Origin: Rhynchonema sp. JSB1_4
Lineage: Eukaryota > Nematoda > Chromadorea > Monhysterida > Xyalidae
Direction: 5' to 3'
DNA length: 64,000 bases
Assembly (NCBI GenBank): GCA_030248065.1
Contig: JASAMV010006866.1
Location: 29,045-93,044 of the forward strand
Shown in pieces: positions 1 through 12,848 of this stretch; the stretch's first letter is position 1, and each line of letters opens with the position of its first letter. The position numbers and the translations under genes are program-made. Under the pieces are notes generated by a model, which was given only the letters and a program-made list of their open reading frames with translations, was not told the origin of the DNA and did no database searches.

Positions 1-259
1 TGAATTGTGAGACGTACGAATATTTATCAAACTTGATCACGACTATATATTCAATCAAGAACACGGCAAGATTTACCACCACGGCGCCACTGACTACGAC
101 CATCGTAAAAAATTGTTTTCATGCATGCAACTAAGAAACATCTTTTCGCTGGTCCATTCAGTAAATCTATCCATAGAAATACTGGTCAAATCCTATGCGC
201 TCCAATTTCGTCATTGCAAGGCAAAATAATTTTAAGAAAAAACTACAAACAAGCTTAAA

Positions 260-490
260 TTAAAGACCAACCAGGCTGGCATTGAGATTAGCCCAATCAC
301 CAAACTGCGTTGAGTCCATGTTACAACTGTGTCGGTCACTGCTGCACGACAAAAACTGCATCAATTGAGCATTTAACTGTCGGTCACTGGTGTACAACTT
401 GAGATGACGCAAAGCACTCGCGAAGCCCGATGAAACAGCCAACCACTCAACTGACAGTACCACGCACAGGATAAAGTCCTGTATGTACAT
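260..490 (-). CDS. possible small secreted peptide
   Basis: This is a single-exon 76-residue frame. It opens with a hydrophobic stretch (about residues 5-25, FILCVVLSVEWLAVSSGFAS) that looks like a signal peptide, with a plausible cleavage site after an Ala-x-Ala type sequence. The remaining ~50 residues are polar with two cysteines (SCSSDRHSC) and no recognised domain. No splice evidence or homology supports it. It lies downstream of, and on the same strand as, the membrane-protein gene at 794-1745, with which it shares no visible similarity. It may be a genuine secreted peptide or a chance frame; I cannot tell from sequence alone. Confidence 0.3.
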   Translation of the reverse strand: MYIQDFILCVVLSVEWLAVSSGFASALRHLKLYTSDRQLNAQLMQFLSCSSDRHSCNMDSTQFGDWANLNASLVGL

Positions 491-793
491 GATGCGAAAA
501 TTTGTGGTTTATTCTGACAACTCATTTTTTTGCCAACTGTGAAACATCAGCATGCTCGGAATGCGCGTTGGGAAAACCATAACTGCGCCTTGGGAAAAGC
601 ATACACAGGTGACAGTTCTATGGTTAGCACCGTTCTGTTTCTGTTTTTGGAACCATCTGGTGCATCCACACTGACGATGTCCCAGTGCACCTCACTTGCG
701 AAAACGCGCAAACAAATTGCTGAAAAGTGATTTTGTGCAATCAGTGTTGCAGTTTTGAAACGCATGGGGATGGTTGCCTGCTGATGCTTCGCT

Positions 794-1745
794 CTACAAA
801 CAAACCCAATGTGCCCATCGCTGATTTGAATGATAGGTTCCATATCTGAGCAAATAGAACGCCACGGCGGCGACGGAGAATAGCAGGGTGACAATAATGA
901 GTGCCGTCAATATACCAGCGTTGGTGATGAAGTTCATGTGAAAGAACGAATCGTCGTAATGCTCCTGGCCGCATTTGTCCGCCACCCGATAGCTGACCAG
1001 ACTGAAATTCATCTATCTTTTCCTCACACTCTCACGTTTTCAGTCTGCAAGTGTAGCGTGCAACGCTAAAATCTTGTCCAAGGTGATTTAAGCCCAGGCT
1101 GAGGCCTAGCTTGACCTTCAGTCCCATTGAGCCGTTCAGCGTAGTGTAAATCCCAGTAGTCCTGTAAAATGAAGACGTCTGACACGAGTCTGAATAGCTT
1201 GGGTGTACTACCGTCACAGGGCCTAACTTCAGATCTAGGAACAGTCTTCCAGCCACCTAGAGCACTGTCTGCAATCCTAGGTATTTTCCAGGAAGGACTA
1301 TAAATGACACAGCCTTTGGTTGAACTTCTAAACATCACAAACATTGGAAACAGGGAATCACCTGAATGGATACTGCACGCAGACTTTCTGTTCGACCATT
1401 GTTACGGCTTCTTCGGATGACGTTTCATCTTCAGAATTGGAACTGGACTCGGTGGACTCACTGTCGGAACGGGAACCGGAACTGGATCCAATCGCAACGG
1501 ACCGAGCGCGACGTTCGTGCTCATCGCTAATCGTGTCACATTCGATTCTCACGTAGCCGCATTGTCGTGACGTCACCACCAAGAAAAACGTGCACGCCGT
1601 CAGAATCTTGAAGAAATTTTTATATTTAGTTGAGAAAGATTATTCTGTCGATCCGACCAGGGCTCACCGCGGCAAGCAATCGCAGCCAGCAGTATTTGTC
1701 CTTCAGCAATCCCAGATCCAACTTCCTCGTCAGCGTCAATGACAT
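794..1745 (-). CDS. single-pass membrane protein with Ser/Glu-rich ectodomain
   Basis: Four exons read in order 1745-1668, 1606-1362, 1161-1036 and 1001-794 and join in one frame (phases 0, 2, 2) to give about 218 residues. The first junction creates a hydrophobic segment (LRLLAAILTACTFFLVV) that acts as signal peptide or anchor. It is followed by a low-complexity Ser/Glu/Asp stretch encoded by exon 2, then a region with four cysteines. Exon 4 encodes a strong transmembrane helix (ILTALIIVTLLFSVAAVAFY) and a cytoplasmic tail of about 20 residues ending at a TAG. The expected layout is a secreted or lumenal cysteine-containing domain tethered by one helix. I recognise no family. Intron 1 is only 61 bp. 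Whether exon 4 really ends at this stop or splices onward is uncertain. Confidence 0.6.
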
Positions 1746-4561
1746 GGTGTTACTATGGGGAGCTGCTGTTCTTGTAAGTATGTGTTGATTTTCGGCTGGT
1801 TCAACTTGCACAGTGTCCAGTATTTTTAGCTGGGCGTGTCATGAAAACAACATGCGCTATTTGGAAAGAAGTGTGGGAAAAGTGCCAGTGCAGCGCACAG
1901 TAAAGTCGCGTTTCTTTACAAAAATGGGCATGTCTCACGCAAAGTACACAGCGACGCCAATCAAAAACTGTAATGCACATGCAGATGGTGTATTGTAACT
2001 GTACGGTCATGATGTATGGTCTTGGAAGTTCAACCAAAACTGGTTTTCAATGCACTGTGTGCAGCTTGTCGGAGCCAACACGGCATTCCTAAGTGACATA
2101 TAAAATATGCATCACTTGAGTTATTGCGCTTTTCCAAAGTTACAGGGCTCAAGCTCGATGACCGGACGCGGTTGTTCTACCAGGTTGTGGACGCTGTGGA
2201 AAAAGTGGTGATATTCAGCAAAATGACCTTATTCTTCAACTCGTAGTCAAGGATACAAAGGTTTTACACATTAGTCTCTGCCACAAAAAAAAGTGAGAAA
2301 GCTATTATGTACTTGAGAACAAACAGATAAAGCAGGTCCCACATGGCAAGTCTGAATAAATAAAACTTGAAAACTCATTGCAGCAAATCAAGCAATCCAT
2401 AAAAGTAAAACAAACGACCGACACAGAAACACATGACCGACACATCGTTTTCCTGAAATTTCAAGTGCGGTAGCTTGAAAAATTTTTTTAAAATAAACGT
2501 GTGGAGTTAGTGGGTCAAACTTGGAAATTCAAAATAAAATGCACATTATCGTGGTGGACATTCTACAACTGTTTCGAAAATGGTGGACGGAGATGGTGCG
2601 GAGATACAAGCGTGGATAATGCTGGACAAAGATGGTGGACATTCGACAACTTTTACGAATGGTCGACGGAGATGGAGCCTCAAGAGTTTATACCCAGTCC
2701 ACACCGTGGCCATGTAGGCCAACTGTCTTCAAGTTTTGAGAATGGTGGACGGAGATACAAGTTTCGAGAATGGGCGATCGGTCATCGGGATGGAGATGAA
2801 CCCGGTTTATCGTCGGAAATATTTTGTAGTTTCGGGTCCACTAATGTCAAGTTTTGGTGGAAACGGATCAGTCGCTTAGCAGGGACTGTCTTTATTTGTG
2901 TTTTTTACGAATTTACCAAATATTTATGCCTCTCTAGTTTCAGTGGTTCCAGTCTGCAACCCCATCCAAACACAATGGTGATCACACGATATCGATTGAT
3001 TGGCAAGTGGTCGGCGAAATGGGCGATCGGTCATCGGGATCGGCAATTGTCACTATGTTGAGTGTTTTGACATACGTACCTATGTCCCATCCATTGTTCA
3101 TGCCCGCTCGTGCGCGTGTAGTGCGAAAAAAGTGTAGTTTTGGAATCACGGCAACGCCGGTACTTTCCTCTGCTACTTTTTTCGCTCACGCCGGCATTCG
3201 CGCTTGTTTCTCGCGCTGTGTCGTCTCATGCATATTGTGTCCTCCGTTTCCTTGTATTATTGCTCCAATCTGTTTTATCCTATATCTTGTTTTGTGACAT
3301 TTTTGTTTGTTTGCAGGAAAACCGTGAGTTGGCTTCACAGTTTGTTCATATCTTGTGCGAGTACTTACTTCTTTCTCCACATTTTCAGTCCGATCCCGAT
3401 CCAGCAAGGCCACACGAGTTTGTCGTCAGAACAAAACACGACGTTTCTGGTGAGAGTTTTTTACTTAAAGTTTCTACTTGATGATATGTTGAACAACACT
3501 TGAACAGTGACTCGTCCCTTCAGGACTTTGTCTATGTCCAATGAAGTTATGAAATGAACTCCTTGAAATTGTCTTAATTGGGTCCTGCTGATACTTCTGA
3601 AGTACCACTGGCCATTCTTTTGTCCTGATATTCACAGTACTGTTGTTTCCATTAGCTTGCGCTTACCTAGGCCTTTGTAATAAAACATATATATAATAAA
3701 TATAAATATAATAGAACATAAAATAAATTGCGGTAACTGTTGTGTTGTTGGTTTCCAAATCCTTTGTAAAAGTAAAAAACCAATGAGCCAAAAACGTTAC
3801 AACAAACGATATTGTACAACAGGGCAAGCACAGTTGTAAAATAGAATGACAACGCAGTAGTGTCAGTTAAATTCTGGTTCACTTTTCAGCTCCATAGTTG
3901 CTGCATGGTGTAATCATAAATTTGAGACTACACACATACTGTATGTGCGTAAACTGCATTGGACAGAGATTTGTGTTTCAGAGGGGTAAAAAACTTGCGG
4001 ATTTCTGGTTTTGTCGCTATCATCGCTTCAGAATATAAAATAACGATATCGAACTTTTATGCAATTTCATCAGAGTGCATATCCTTGTTTTATGCCCTAA
4101 GGGCACATTTCTTTCTTGTGTATATATAATATTCCCGTTTTCGTCACGTTTCAACATCGTATTTTCGCGCTGTTTTGTGTCTTCTAGTAGTTGACTCTCT
4201 CGAGATTATGTCCGCTAATTTATCACTGTGGTGCGCTATTTCAAGTTCGAACTCTCAGAGCTGAACGAAAATCAATTCCTTCGTTTTTTTAAACAAACGT
4301 AGGCAGGTGCAGTGTCTTCGATGACAAAGTTACTCAACACAAATGCAGGCTATGTAACACATTAAGCGAGATTTTTCTCTCGGCTGGAGCACAGCACAGT
4401 GATAATAACCGCAAATGCACTGGGTTTTTGGAGATCAGACCAGTTGGAACAAGCAGGATTATACCTTGTAGGTAATTCTCTGTATAAGAAGATTTTGAAA
4501 TGCAATTTTTTATATCCTATAGTGTCAACGTGACGTCCTTGTGTCAACGGATGCTGCCACA
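1746..4561. other. no supported gene
   Basis: I see no splice-consistent coding exons here. The stretch from 2501 to 3060 contains loose, imperfect repetition of words such as GGTGGACGGAGAT and GGGCGATCGGTCATCGGGA (near 2772 and 3020), which produces an open frame without domain character. The remainder is AT-rich and non-repetitive by eye. Confidence 0.4.
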
Positions 4562-5154
4562 TCACTCAAAGATCTTGAAGAACACATCGTTATCAGATCT
4601 TCGCTTTCCGCCCAACCAGACGGGTTGCCAGATTTTCCAGCGACTGTCGGCCCGTTTGACGCCCCACGAGGGAACCAGGCGGCCCACAAAGTGACGACCA
4701 AATGCATTCTGGCGACCCGCATTGAATGGCTGATAGACCAAAGCTGCCATGGAGTTGTGTTGGGGACGTGGTTGGTGGCTGATCGCTGCAATCGATGTCA
4801 GCATTATAGGCTTGATGATCGGATGGCACCGAATCGGGTTTACCTTGGTCACGTGAACTTTCCGGGTGCCACCAATTTTGGTCATCAGAAAGGATGCGTC
4901 TATACATGTGATAATTGCTCTGCTTTGTGCTGGTCATAATAAATTATACAGTGGCACATCGCCTTGAATTAATGTGTGTCCACCGATTTCCCAGGTTGAT
5001 TTCGACCCAGAGCGCGTGAAATAAAATAAACAACTTTTGAAAACGAGCAAAACTTACGCGATGAAAGTGCAACACAGTTGAAGCACGCATTGAGCATCAC
5101 AACGACCACCCAACACGATGCGATTCCTTGCGTTATTCTGATTTGTGAGATCAT
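4562..5154 (-). CDS. secreted basic peptide precursor
   Basis: Two exons (5154-5058 and 4929-4562) join through a strong GTAAGT donor in phase 1 and give about 154 residues. Exon 1 encodes a signal peptide with a hydrophobic core (ASCWVVVVMLNACFNCVALS). Exon 2 is one uninterrupted frame for a basic, cysteine-poor product. Near the C terminus there are candidate prohormone-convertase sites: a Lys-Arg after PSWGV, then ADSRWKIWQPVWLGGKRR followed by an acidic tail SDNDVFFKIFE. The W-x6-W spacing ahead of a Gly-Gly-Lys-Arg-Arg site recalls W(X)6W-amide type neuropeptides, although a Leu-Gly separates the last Trp from the processing site. A neuropeptide or small secreted peptide precursor is therefore an inference, not a family assignment. 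An alternative model removes a 60-bp intron inside exon 2 (donor near 4843) and starts at 4937, which would lose the signal peptide; I prefer the longer one. Confidence 0.5.
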
Positions 5155-6203
5155 GACTTTTGTTCTACGTTTTAGAGCTGTCCCACAACTTGATTTTTTT
5201 TCCTGCACCGAGTTGTTCTGCAATTGAAGCTGATGTCTTATTTCTCACTCTGAGGAAAGTTTGAGTTATCTATGGCAGTTCCGCCTCTTCAAAATGAAGC
5301 ATCCTATAAATGACACAAGAGCGCTAAAACGCCCTCACCTGTTTTTGGGTCATTGTGGGAGAGAGAGCGTTTTCTTTGTGCTCAATGTAAAAAAACATGG
5401 ACACCTCGTTATGAAGCAGACAGAAAATGTTCAAGAATGCCGACTTAATGCTTTTGCACCAGATGCCTTTGTCATGTAGTCCCTATTGGAACCTTATTCT
5501 GGAATAATCTGGAAACTGCGCACAAGCTTTCGTTGGTCACAGCATACTAGGGAAGAAACCTAAAGCGGAACCTACACCTACAGAATAGAATACATACGTT
5601 AGTACCCATCCACCGTAAACGATTCATGTGAAAGATGCGCACCTAAAGTTTCGCATGAGAAATATAAAAATGTAGGGCGGAACCGAGTTGGTATAGTGCC
5701 ACAAGAACGAACAACCACCGGGAACGCGCATTTGTGTTACTCGATTTCTGGCTGGATTTCTGGGGACTGAGATTGAAACTGGTTTCATTGGACTGTCCTC
5801 CCACTCTAAATCACTTTTCATCTTGGTTGAAATTGAACATTGTTCTGCTTGCGTTTATGCATCACACGGGTGTCTATGGTCACGCAACACCGCCTGAAGC
5901 TGGTGTCATCGTTTTATACCAAAAGTATATGTAGTTCTATTAAAGCGCAGGTGGCAAAGTTACATGTGTAGGTAGTTGAAATGGGCGGTATCCACCGTAT
6001 GTACATCGAAAATTGAATGATAGTTTTCAGCCTCTGGTATACGTCTGTATGTAAGCGTTAAACATTGTTAGGGCTTTTTTAACAGTATACGTAGCTTTAC
6101 AACGCCCCAGTGTTCCAGAGATAATAATGTTCGTTGGTCATGGAATCTGCCACCTCACGCATGTATTATGAAGTTTGCATGATAGGTTTTCTAATTTTGT
6201 ACG

Positions 6204-6556
6204 TATAGTCCAACCACGAGCTCATGAGACGCTTTTTGAAGTTGACTTGTGCAGATCCAATGATGTTCCGGTTCCACATGTTTCGAGAATAAAAGAAAGA
6301 GAAACGCACGTATTTGGTGAAAACACGCTCTCCACCCTGGTGCGTAAATTCCCTTTGGCTTCCAAAACGTTTGTGTGTTGAACTACGTTGCTGTTCGTGT
6401 AAGCACGCAACAAATTGAGAACAGCCGGCTGGAACTTGCCATAATCTCTCTCGGGCCAATCTGTTTCTTTTGTTTTCGAAACACAACCGGAGCATTTTTG
6501 ATCATGACCAAGCAAGCTTGAAAAAAGTCGTCTCATGAGCTCGTGGTTGGACTATA
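6204..6556. mobile_element. TIR element, TAGTCCAACCACGAGC family (full copy)
   Basis: The ends are inverted repeats of about 28 bp (TAGTCCAACCACGAGCTCAT and its complement) flanked on both sides by TA, as expected for a Tc1/mariner-type target duplication. The ~349-bp interior has no transposase frame, so this is a non-autonomous (MITE-like) copy. Partial copies occur at about 35350-35440 (left end) and 62724-62878 (right end). Confidence 0.7.
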
Positions 6557-7084
6557 CACGTGCGCGCATATACATACATATAGGTAATGAGTGGTTGTGG
6601 GCGTGATGCAGTCAGAGTTGGGCAAAAAACTTTTTTTCAAAAATTCGTCTTTTTAAAAACGTTTTTTAAATACAAGCTTTTTCCAAAACGCCCAAATGCC
6701 AAAAGTCTCCACAACATTTGAAAAGGTTCGTTTTCGGAAGAAATAATGGCTAAACAGAGTAATCCTGTGTGTTATAAAAGGCAAAATAAACGTATTTCAG
6801 CCCTTTTCTAGCGAGTTGCCAACATTTCGATTTGGCCCACATCATCTGACCAAATTTGGCAGGGGTCGCAAACCTATGAAAGTCAAGCTCCGTATATCGA
6901 CGTATCTCGACAAAGTAAAAACTGCGGTCAAACAAGTTTTTGACAAAGATTGGACAAAAAAAATCGATTTTTCTTGAAAGTCAGAGTACTGTTCCTTGAA
7001 AAAATCCAGGAAAATCAAGGAAATTCAGGATTTTAAAGTAAAAACGCCGTCGTTTTTTTGCCCAACCCGGCCAGGATGCAGTAG

Positions 7085-7374
7085 TACAGGTTATTTTAAA
7101 AATCACTGACCCCCATTGAAAGTATATCTAAACTGGCTGGGTATTCTGTTCACCGCGTGCTCTAAGTCACGTGGTCGAGTCTATTCAGTTCCATGCGCTT
7201 TTTAGGCCCAAACTTGACTGGACTTTATTTCTTGAACCCAAGTGTTCGGACCAAAAAACTAACCTCATATTTGGATTCCCCGTGTCCGCTAACCCCGGTA
7301 GCTAACGTTCAGTCAAGATGGACACTGATTAGATACACTTTCAATTGGGGCAGTGACTTTTGAGATACCCTGTA
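7085..7374. mobile_element. mariner-like MITE
   Basis: The left end (CAGGTTATTTTAAAAATCAC) and right end (complement CAGGGTATCTCAAAAGTCAC) form imperfect ~45-bp terminal inverted repeats flanked by TA. The CAGGGTATCTCAAAAGT type of terminus is typical of mariner elements. The element is about 286 bp with no coding capacity. Confidence 0.7.
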
Positions 7375-9743
7375 CGCGGCCTTTGATTGGACAGCACAAA
7401 CTGAATTCTGACACACGAAACTGTGACAAAAAGTAAGAACATTCAGCAGCACTAGGGCTCCATGATAGACCTAATCTGTAACATCAATAACCCTATATTG
7501 CTGGGTAGGTGGTGCCTGTTTCCCGCAGCGATTGCTGCGTCCCATTTGACCAACCCTTCTCAAAAGTGCGGAAGGCTGGCTTGACCCACCACGATGTTCT
7601 TCATGTTAGTCCGTCTCCGTCCGTTTGGGGTTGATCCCATACCATGCCGCCTACTAGACCGGACACACGATAAACGCGGTATGGTTGGGGGTGGGGCAAA
7701 GTGCCTCTGAGCGCTGCGCCCTGGGTCCTGTACCACCGTCTCTTTTGCCACCATCGGCCTTCAATGACCTCTGGTATTGTACACCTATAGTTCGAGTCAT
7801 CTACATATGCTGTATGTATTATACAGTATGCGTACGGCACCATTTGCATGCGCTTTCAACGAAGCCAAAAATGCTTTTCGACCATAAAACACTGCAATAT
7901 TTCAATTGTGTAGCACCATGAAAATACAGACGTATTTCTTATTCAGTCTTGCAAACATTCTACAAGTTTGCAAAAAAACCTTAGCAAGAAAAGTGCTTCT
8001 GGGTTGAAACACTGCCATTCTACGATTACTGACTGTTTCTGCTCAGTTAGAGGTGTCATTTGGGAAATGAAGACGGCAAACAGCAATAAATTACGATGAA
8101 TTCCCACATTGTCAACTTGATTGGTATGGTTCTCATGAAAATGCATCTGGTGTGCCATGCACTGCCCCACGCACGAATACCGAGATTCTACCTGATGTTT
8201 GCGGCTCAATTGGGGACGCACAGCACCGTAATGACGAAAAGCAAAGACCCGACTTACCATGCATGGTTTTCAAAATGAGTCATACCTATGCCTGTACTCT
8301 CTCTTTAGAGATAAGCAATCGAATGTTTGGGGCTGAGCTTGTTTCGCTCACTTATACGTAAAGCGCAAGCAATGTTTTTTCCGCATGATTCCCCAATTGT
8401 TGTCAAGGAAGCATTAATGAAGAAGTATACGGGCAACTGTTAAAATTAGATCCGTCATTAGGCTGTCAAAGTGAATGGAATGAGCTGATGAGTGGGCGCA
8501 TGCATTTGCTGGGCTTTACGTCGGATGGCCAAGCAGGACTCGGTAACGGTAGCTGCACAAAAACAAAGAACCACTTTCATGCACAAAAGAGGTACGCACA
8601 TCAAGCTTTTGCGATCGGATCGGACCTATAGTGCCTAGTTCAAATCACCTGACGGGTGGGTGACAAATAATTTGTACCAGCGTAGAAATTGTTTCGGTGC
8701 TGAATCATATTCATACCTAGATTGGAAACATTTACAGTATGTTGGCCGACATTAGAGCCATCAGCAAATATGACATACATAAAGTGATCAAAGCAAATCC
8801 GATCCGATGTCATTCAGCAATCATCAAGTTTGCTGTTTATGCGTGTGCATTGTGCAGTGATTGGATCAAGATCTACTACAGCAGATAGGCACAGGTTTAA
8901 AGTCACTTCATTGCTTCAGCGATTTTCACTTTCACAAATAGTGATTGACTTCATTGCATTCCAATACGCAAATCTCTCGAAAACAATGCTAAAAAAATTA
9001 CAATTGACTGTTGATTGGTCTTTTGGTTTGTTGAAACAGTTTCGGTCATCGTCCTCACAATGAGCGCACATTTCTTTGCAGTGCCAACATCGATCCCTTT
9101 CGTTAAATGGCGGATGATAAATACCAGTGACTGAAAAAAACTGCTTTTACGGTCACGTGTAGCGCATGTGGCAAAACTGACTGACAAAACTCGCACACGC
9201 ACCAACCTCCTCTGTACGCATTCAGGAACCATGGAACTTTGACGAAAAGTAGAAGAATCCAGCGACTAGGTGAATACATTTGTGCGGCATTGTTTGGTTT
9301 GGACCAGAGTAACAGCTGCTGCCAGGAACTACATATGCACCTATTTCATGTTACTTGCAGCGAACTACCAGAATGAAAATGATACCCACACGTGAACAAG
9401 GGATTTTTTGATCAATAATGTGAACGGAGCAAGATGACGGAATATTTTACCCGTTGCACCATTCATGCAACCTTGGGAAATTATGTACCTCGCTGTTGTG
9501 ATCTTCAGACAAAGGAATTCTGGACAACGAACAGCCTATTGAAACGACTACAAGGTGGCTATGCAACAAACAGTTTTCATCTGAGAGAAGTACATGCATC
9601 ACTGCAGAAGAAATGTTACATTTTGCTGAACTTTTTATCCGCATGGACACTTTTCGCACTGACAGAAACATATGAGTGACTAATTCAACGATTGGGGCGA
9701 TCAAACGATCCAAAACAAACAATATAAACTTAAAAACAATTAT

Positions 9744-12167
9744 TTAGCCCAGATTGGCGTTAAACTTTGCGCAAAGCTCATCCGTGGGCTTCTCCGGTGG
9801 TTTTTCACCCTGTGCGAGAAAATCACTAGGATCGGGAAACTTTACCAGTTTGTGACCACTGTTTGGATCAACACACCAAAGTGCTTGGTCTATGTTTTGC
9901 AACCGTTTCCATTTCTGACCTGGAATTGATCCGAGAATAAACACAAGAAAACGTTAAAATCGTCCGCACTTGAAGTTGGAGTTGTAGTTGTCCACATCAT
10001 GTGGACCATTTGTCTGCGTGGACAAATTTTTGGTCGATATCAAATTTGGTGATCGGATCGGTCACCTTGTCACATCACATGAATTAGGTCGGATCTGACC
10101 ACTGATGTGATCTCATCTGTTTTGCTCACCAACAGAGGCAGTCATGCGATTTGCTTTATATTATACACCCCCTGCTTGTAACAGCACCCAGCTGGTCATG
10201 TGTTTGTATGCTGTGTGTGTGCCACCCACAGTGTGCGTCATGGACACGACATGGCCAGCTGGGTGTGACATCGGAGAAATACAGGTGTACCACATAAAAA
10301 CAGTCTTTCGGCCGCCTGTGCAACTTTGTTGTTTGTGGACAAGACAGTGATCCGATCAGATCACATCACGTGATGCGACTACCTAGTAGTCAGATCACAT
10401 CACTGTGACTGCCTAGTAACATCCAATCCCATTGATGTTATGTGACTACCTAGTCATATCCGATCCGATCACATCCGATCACCAAATTTGATATCGACCG
10501 TTGTTTTGATCGCACAGTATCTGGTGACAGGGTTGGAGGTTTATTTTCACCTGCCTAAAAACCTAAGGTCCCTTCTGCGCTACTCAAAATTACTGTTCCC
10601 ACTCTGTTGAAAGATAGGTATAACCCGAAAAATAAAGTTGGCCCATACGGACGAATATCGTCCACATGTGGACACGTGTTCGTCCTCCTTGTCCCTGCAC
10701 GTACCTCCAGGCTCACATCTCGGAATGACCACTGGTGACGAGACTCTTCCGTAGGCACGATCCAAAAATCGGGCACTATTCTTTGTCTGCATTTGTGCCT
10801 TGGAACAGGCTGGCCATTGCAGTTTTGGCGGCTCTGTACCAACACGAAATGTCAATTTCTACGTTAAGTCGCACATGAGTTAATAGAGGCGGTCCGACCA
10901 GATCACCAGCCAAAGTTTCAAACATGTCAATTTACATGTTTTTCAGTCGATATTATCAACAAATATAAGTCAATTTCGATTATTCAAAAGTCAGCAGATC
11001 AACGGTTGATCATCAACCACAAACCGTTACAATCGAATTGCAAGGGTGTACCACTGGATTGATCGGGTGTCGTATTATCACCTGTATCGGCATTGGCACA
11101 AAAACACACGTCGGTGTTGGCCGGACATTGAAAGGTCAAGTAGAGCGTCGCTGAAATCGAGCCTTTTTTACCTTGGACCTTTTTTGCTTTTTTGTTGCCC
11201 ATCAGATTCACGAAAAAGCTTGTAGTTTCTGTGCCCTAGAGATTATTTGCGACGAAGTTTTATGACCGACTCTACGCAACCAGCCCTCAACCGAAAGGTG
11301 TTTATGGATTTCAGATAATATAATGTCGAATGGGCACATACGATCGGCGGGATCGCAGCGAAGCACCGGCGGCTTGGCAAATGGATTGCACCTCGCGGCT
11401 CGTTCCTCAAAACAGTATCGCTTGAACAGCTTTTTGCCGCGCTGTAGCTCGGGGACATCTGATGGAAAACAAATCAGGACGTTCTTATAAGGTGGTTTTG
11501 AAATTCCTACACATATATGTACAAGAAATCAAATGAACTGGGTAAAGCTGCGAATTGACAGCGTTCATAAGATTCTGGCGATGTTGTTCGGGCCACTGTT
11601 GTTGGAGCAGGTGTTGTTGTAGTTGTTGTTGTGCTTGTTGTTGTTGTTCTTGGCGTGGTGGTCACCGGGTTTGGAGCGGTTATAACGATGATATTTTTGC
11701 CGCAATCCTCTGTCGGAATGCATTTCATATATCGTCGCGAAAAGCCGGGCTTGCAGAAACACGGTGAGTTTGTCTGATCATGTCCCATGCACACGGATTC
11801 ACATGTTTGGTTGAGTGACGGGAAACAGTCTTGTTTCAGAAACTCGTTCTTCCCGCGACATGTTAAGGGGGAAACTGTATAAGAATAATAATTATAATCA
11901 ATAAATCGATTAATCAGTCAATCACACAAACAATCAATTAGTGCAGACATAATTGTAGACAAAACTCACGCGGAATGCCAGTGACGTCACATGCTATTCG
12001 AAGCAGTAGAATCGATGTGATCGATCGCCCAGCGATCTGCAATCAACATTAATAAATTGTTCATGTGAATATTTTATTCACATAAGTTTGACAACTTTTT
12101 TGACTTTGGTTTAATTTTTATGAAAGTTTGAATATCGACAATAACTTACCAATAGCAGTGCTGCCAT
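9744..12167 (-). CDS. secreted TIL-domain plus thyroglobulin type-1 protein
   Basis: Seven exons (12167-12150, 12036-11970, 11874-11539, 11458-11292, 11235-11025, 10833-10705, 9919-9744) join with matching phases into about 367 residues. A hydrophobic leader (ITSILLLRIACDVTG region) is followed by a TIL-type cysteine pattern beginning CRGKNEF and ending CFCKPGFSRRYMKCIPTEDC, as in trypsin-inhibitor-like domains. A Thr-rich linker comes next, encoded by a GTT-rich stretch near 11600-11660 on the plus strand. After this lies a Kunitz-like or degenerate segment (RYCFEERAARCNPF), then a thyroglobulin type-1-like core (VCFCANADTG). The last two exons form a second such domain containing ALWCVDPNSGHKL. 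Thyroglobulin type-1 and TIL domains often inhibit cysteine and serine proteases respectively, so an extracellular protease-inhibitor role is likely. The link between exons 5 and 6 rests on phase alone; exon 5 can also read to a stop at 10999. Confidence 0.6.
10032..10499. mobile_element. inverted-repeat element in an intron
   Basis: The ends are ~30-bp inverted repeats (GGTCGATATCAAATTTGGTG and its complement). The interior is full of GATCACATC and TAGTAG words arranged as smaller palindromes. It lies wholly within the last intron of the TIL/thyroglobulin gene. No clear target duplication was seen, so the class is unknown. Confidence 0.55.
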
Positions 12168-12848
12168 TCTCAAAATTCAGACCTGCACTGCAACCGATAA
12201 AATCGGACTTTAAATTTATACAAACGCTCAAACCTCGAGAAATACTGTATTGTAGCAGTAGCAAAGGATTTTCCCATCGCTTTGCTAAGAATTGAATAAA
12301 CAAGATCTTTTACGCTCAATATTGGTCGGAAATCAGCGTGATTGTCTGAAACTACTAATGCAAAATGAAGGTTTGATAAGCACGCTGTGCAGTTATAATT
12401 GTTCTATTTTTCCCGCCTCCCATGCGCATTTATGGCAACGTACAGTATCAAGCAAGCAACGTCGTGTGTGTGTGTGTGTGGATGAAAGCTGTCGGCAAAA
12501 TCAAGCTTAGGTTATACTGTACATGCACACTGTAAGCATGGAACTTCGGGATCGCGCGCCACGACTTGAGCTCTGTATCAGAAATTGCAGCTTGTTGAAG
12601 TCAAATGCAGAAGAAATGAAGAAAGAAATGAAAAGAAGAGAAAAGAAATGAAGAAACGAAGAAAATAATCAGCGCACAACAAACGAGGCGACGCGACTTC
12701 AAGCCATCAGAACCAATCCGCATGACAGCACAACGCACGAACCTACAGTATTTCATCCGACGTTTCCGTTTTGAGAAAATGCTCTTTATTTTGCTACCGA
12801 ACGACCCTTGGTGATTTACCGATTCTCCACTTGGTGTCCCGTATCACC
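12168..12848. other. intergenic between divergent genes
   Basis: This short spacer separates the start of the minus-strand TIL gene from the start of the plus-strand gene at 12849, so it should hold both promoters. It contains a (GT)n run near 12465-12480 and a purine-rich AAGAAATG-type tract at about 12605-12665. No clear TATA box was found for either gene. Confidence 0.35.

Larger units (their letters stand above)
5155..9743. other. intergenic, TIR elements only
   Basis: Apart from the inverted-repeat elements at 6204-6556 and 7085-7374 I find no coding exons that join in frame. Several frames of 60-100 codons occur on both strands but lack splice sites, hydrophobic leaders or recognisable motifs. 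Confidence 0.4.

Noticed and set aside
2501..3061. 186-codon plus-strand frame
   Set aside because: Made of imperfect GGTGGACGGAGAT-type repetition without splice sites or domains.
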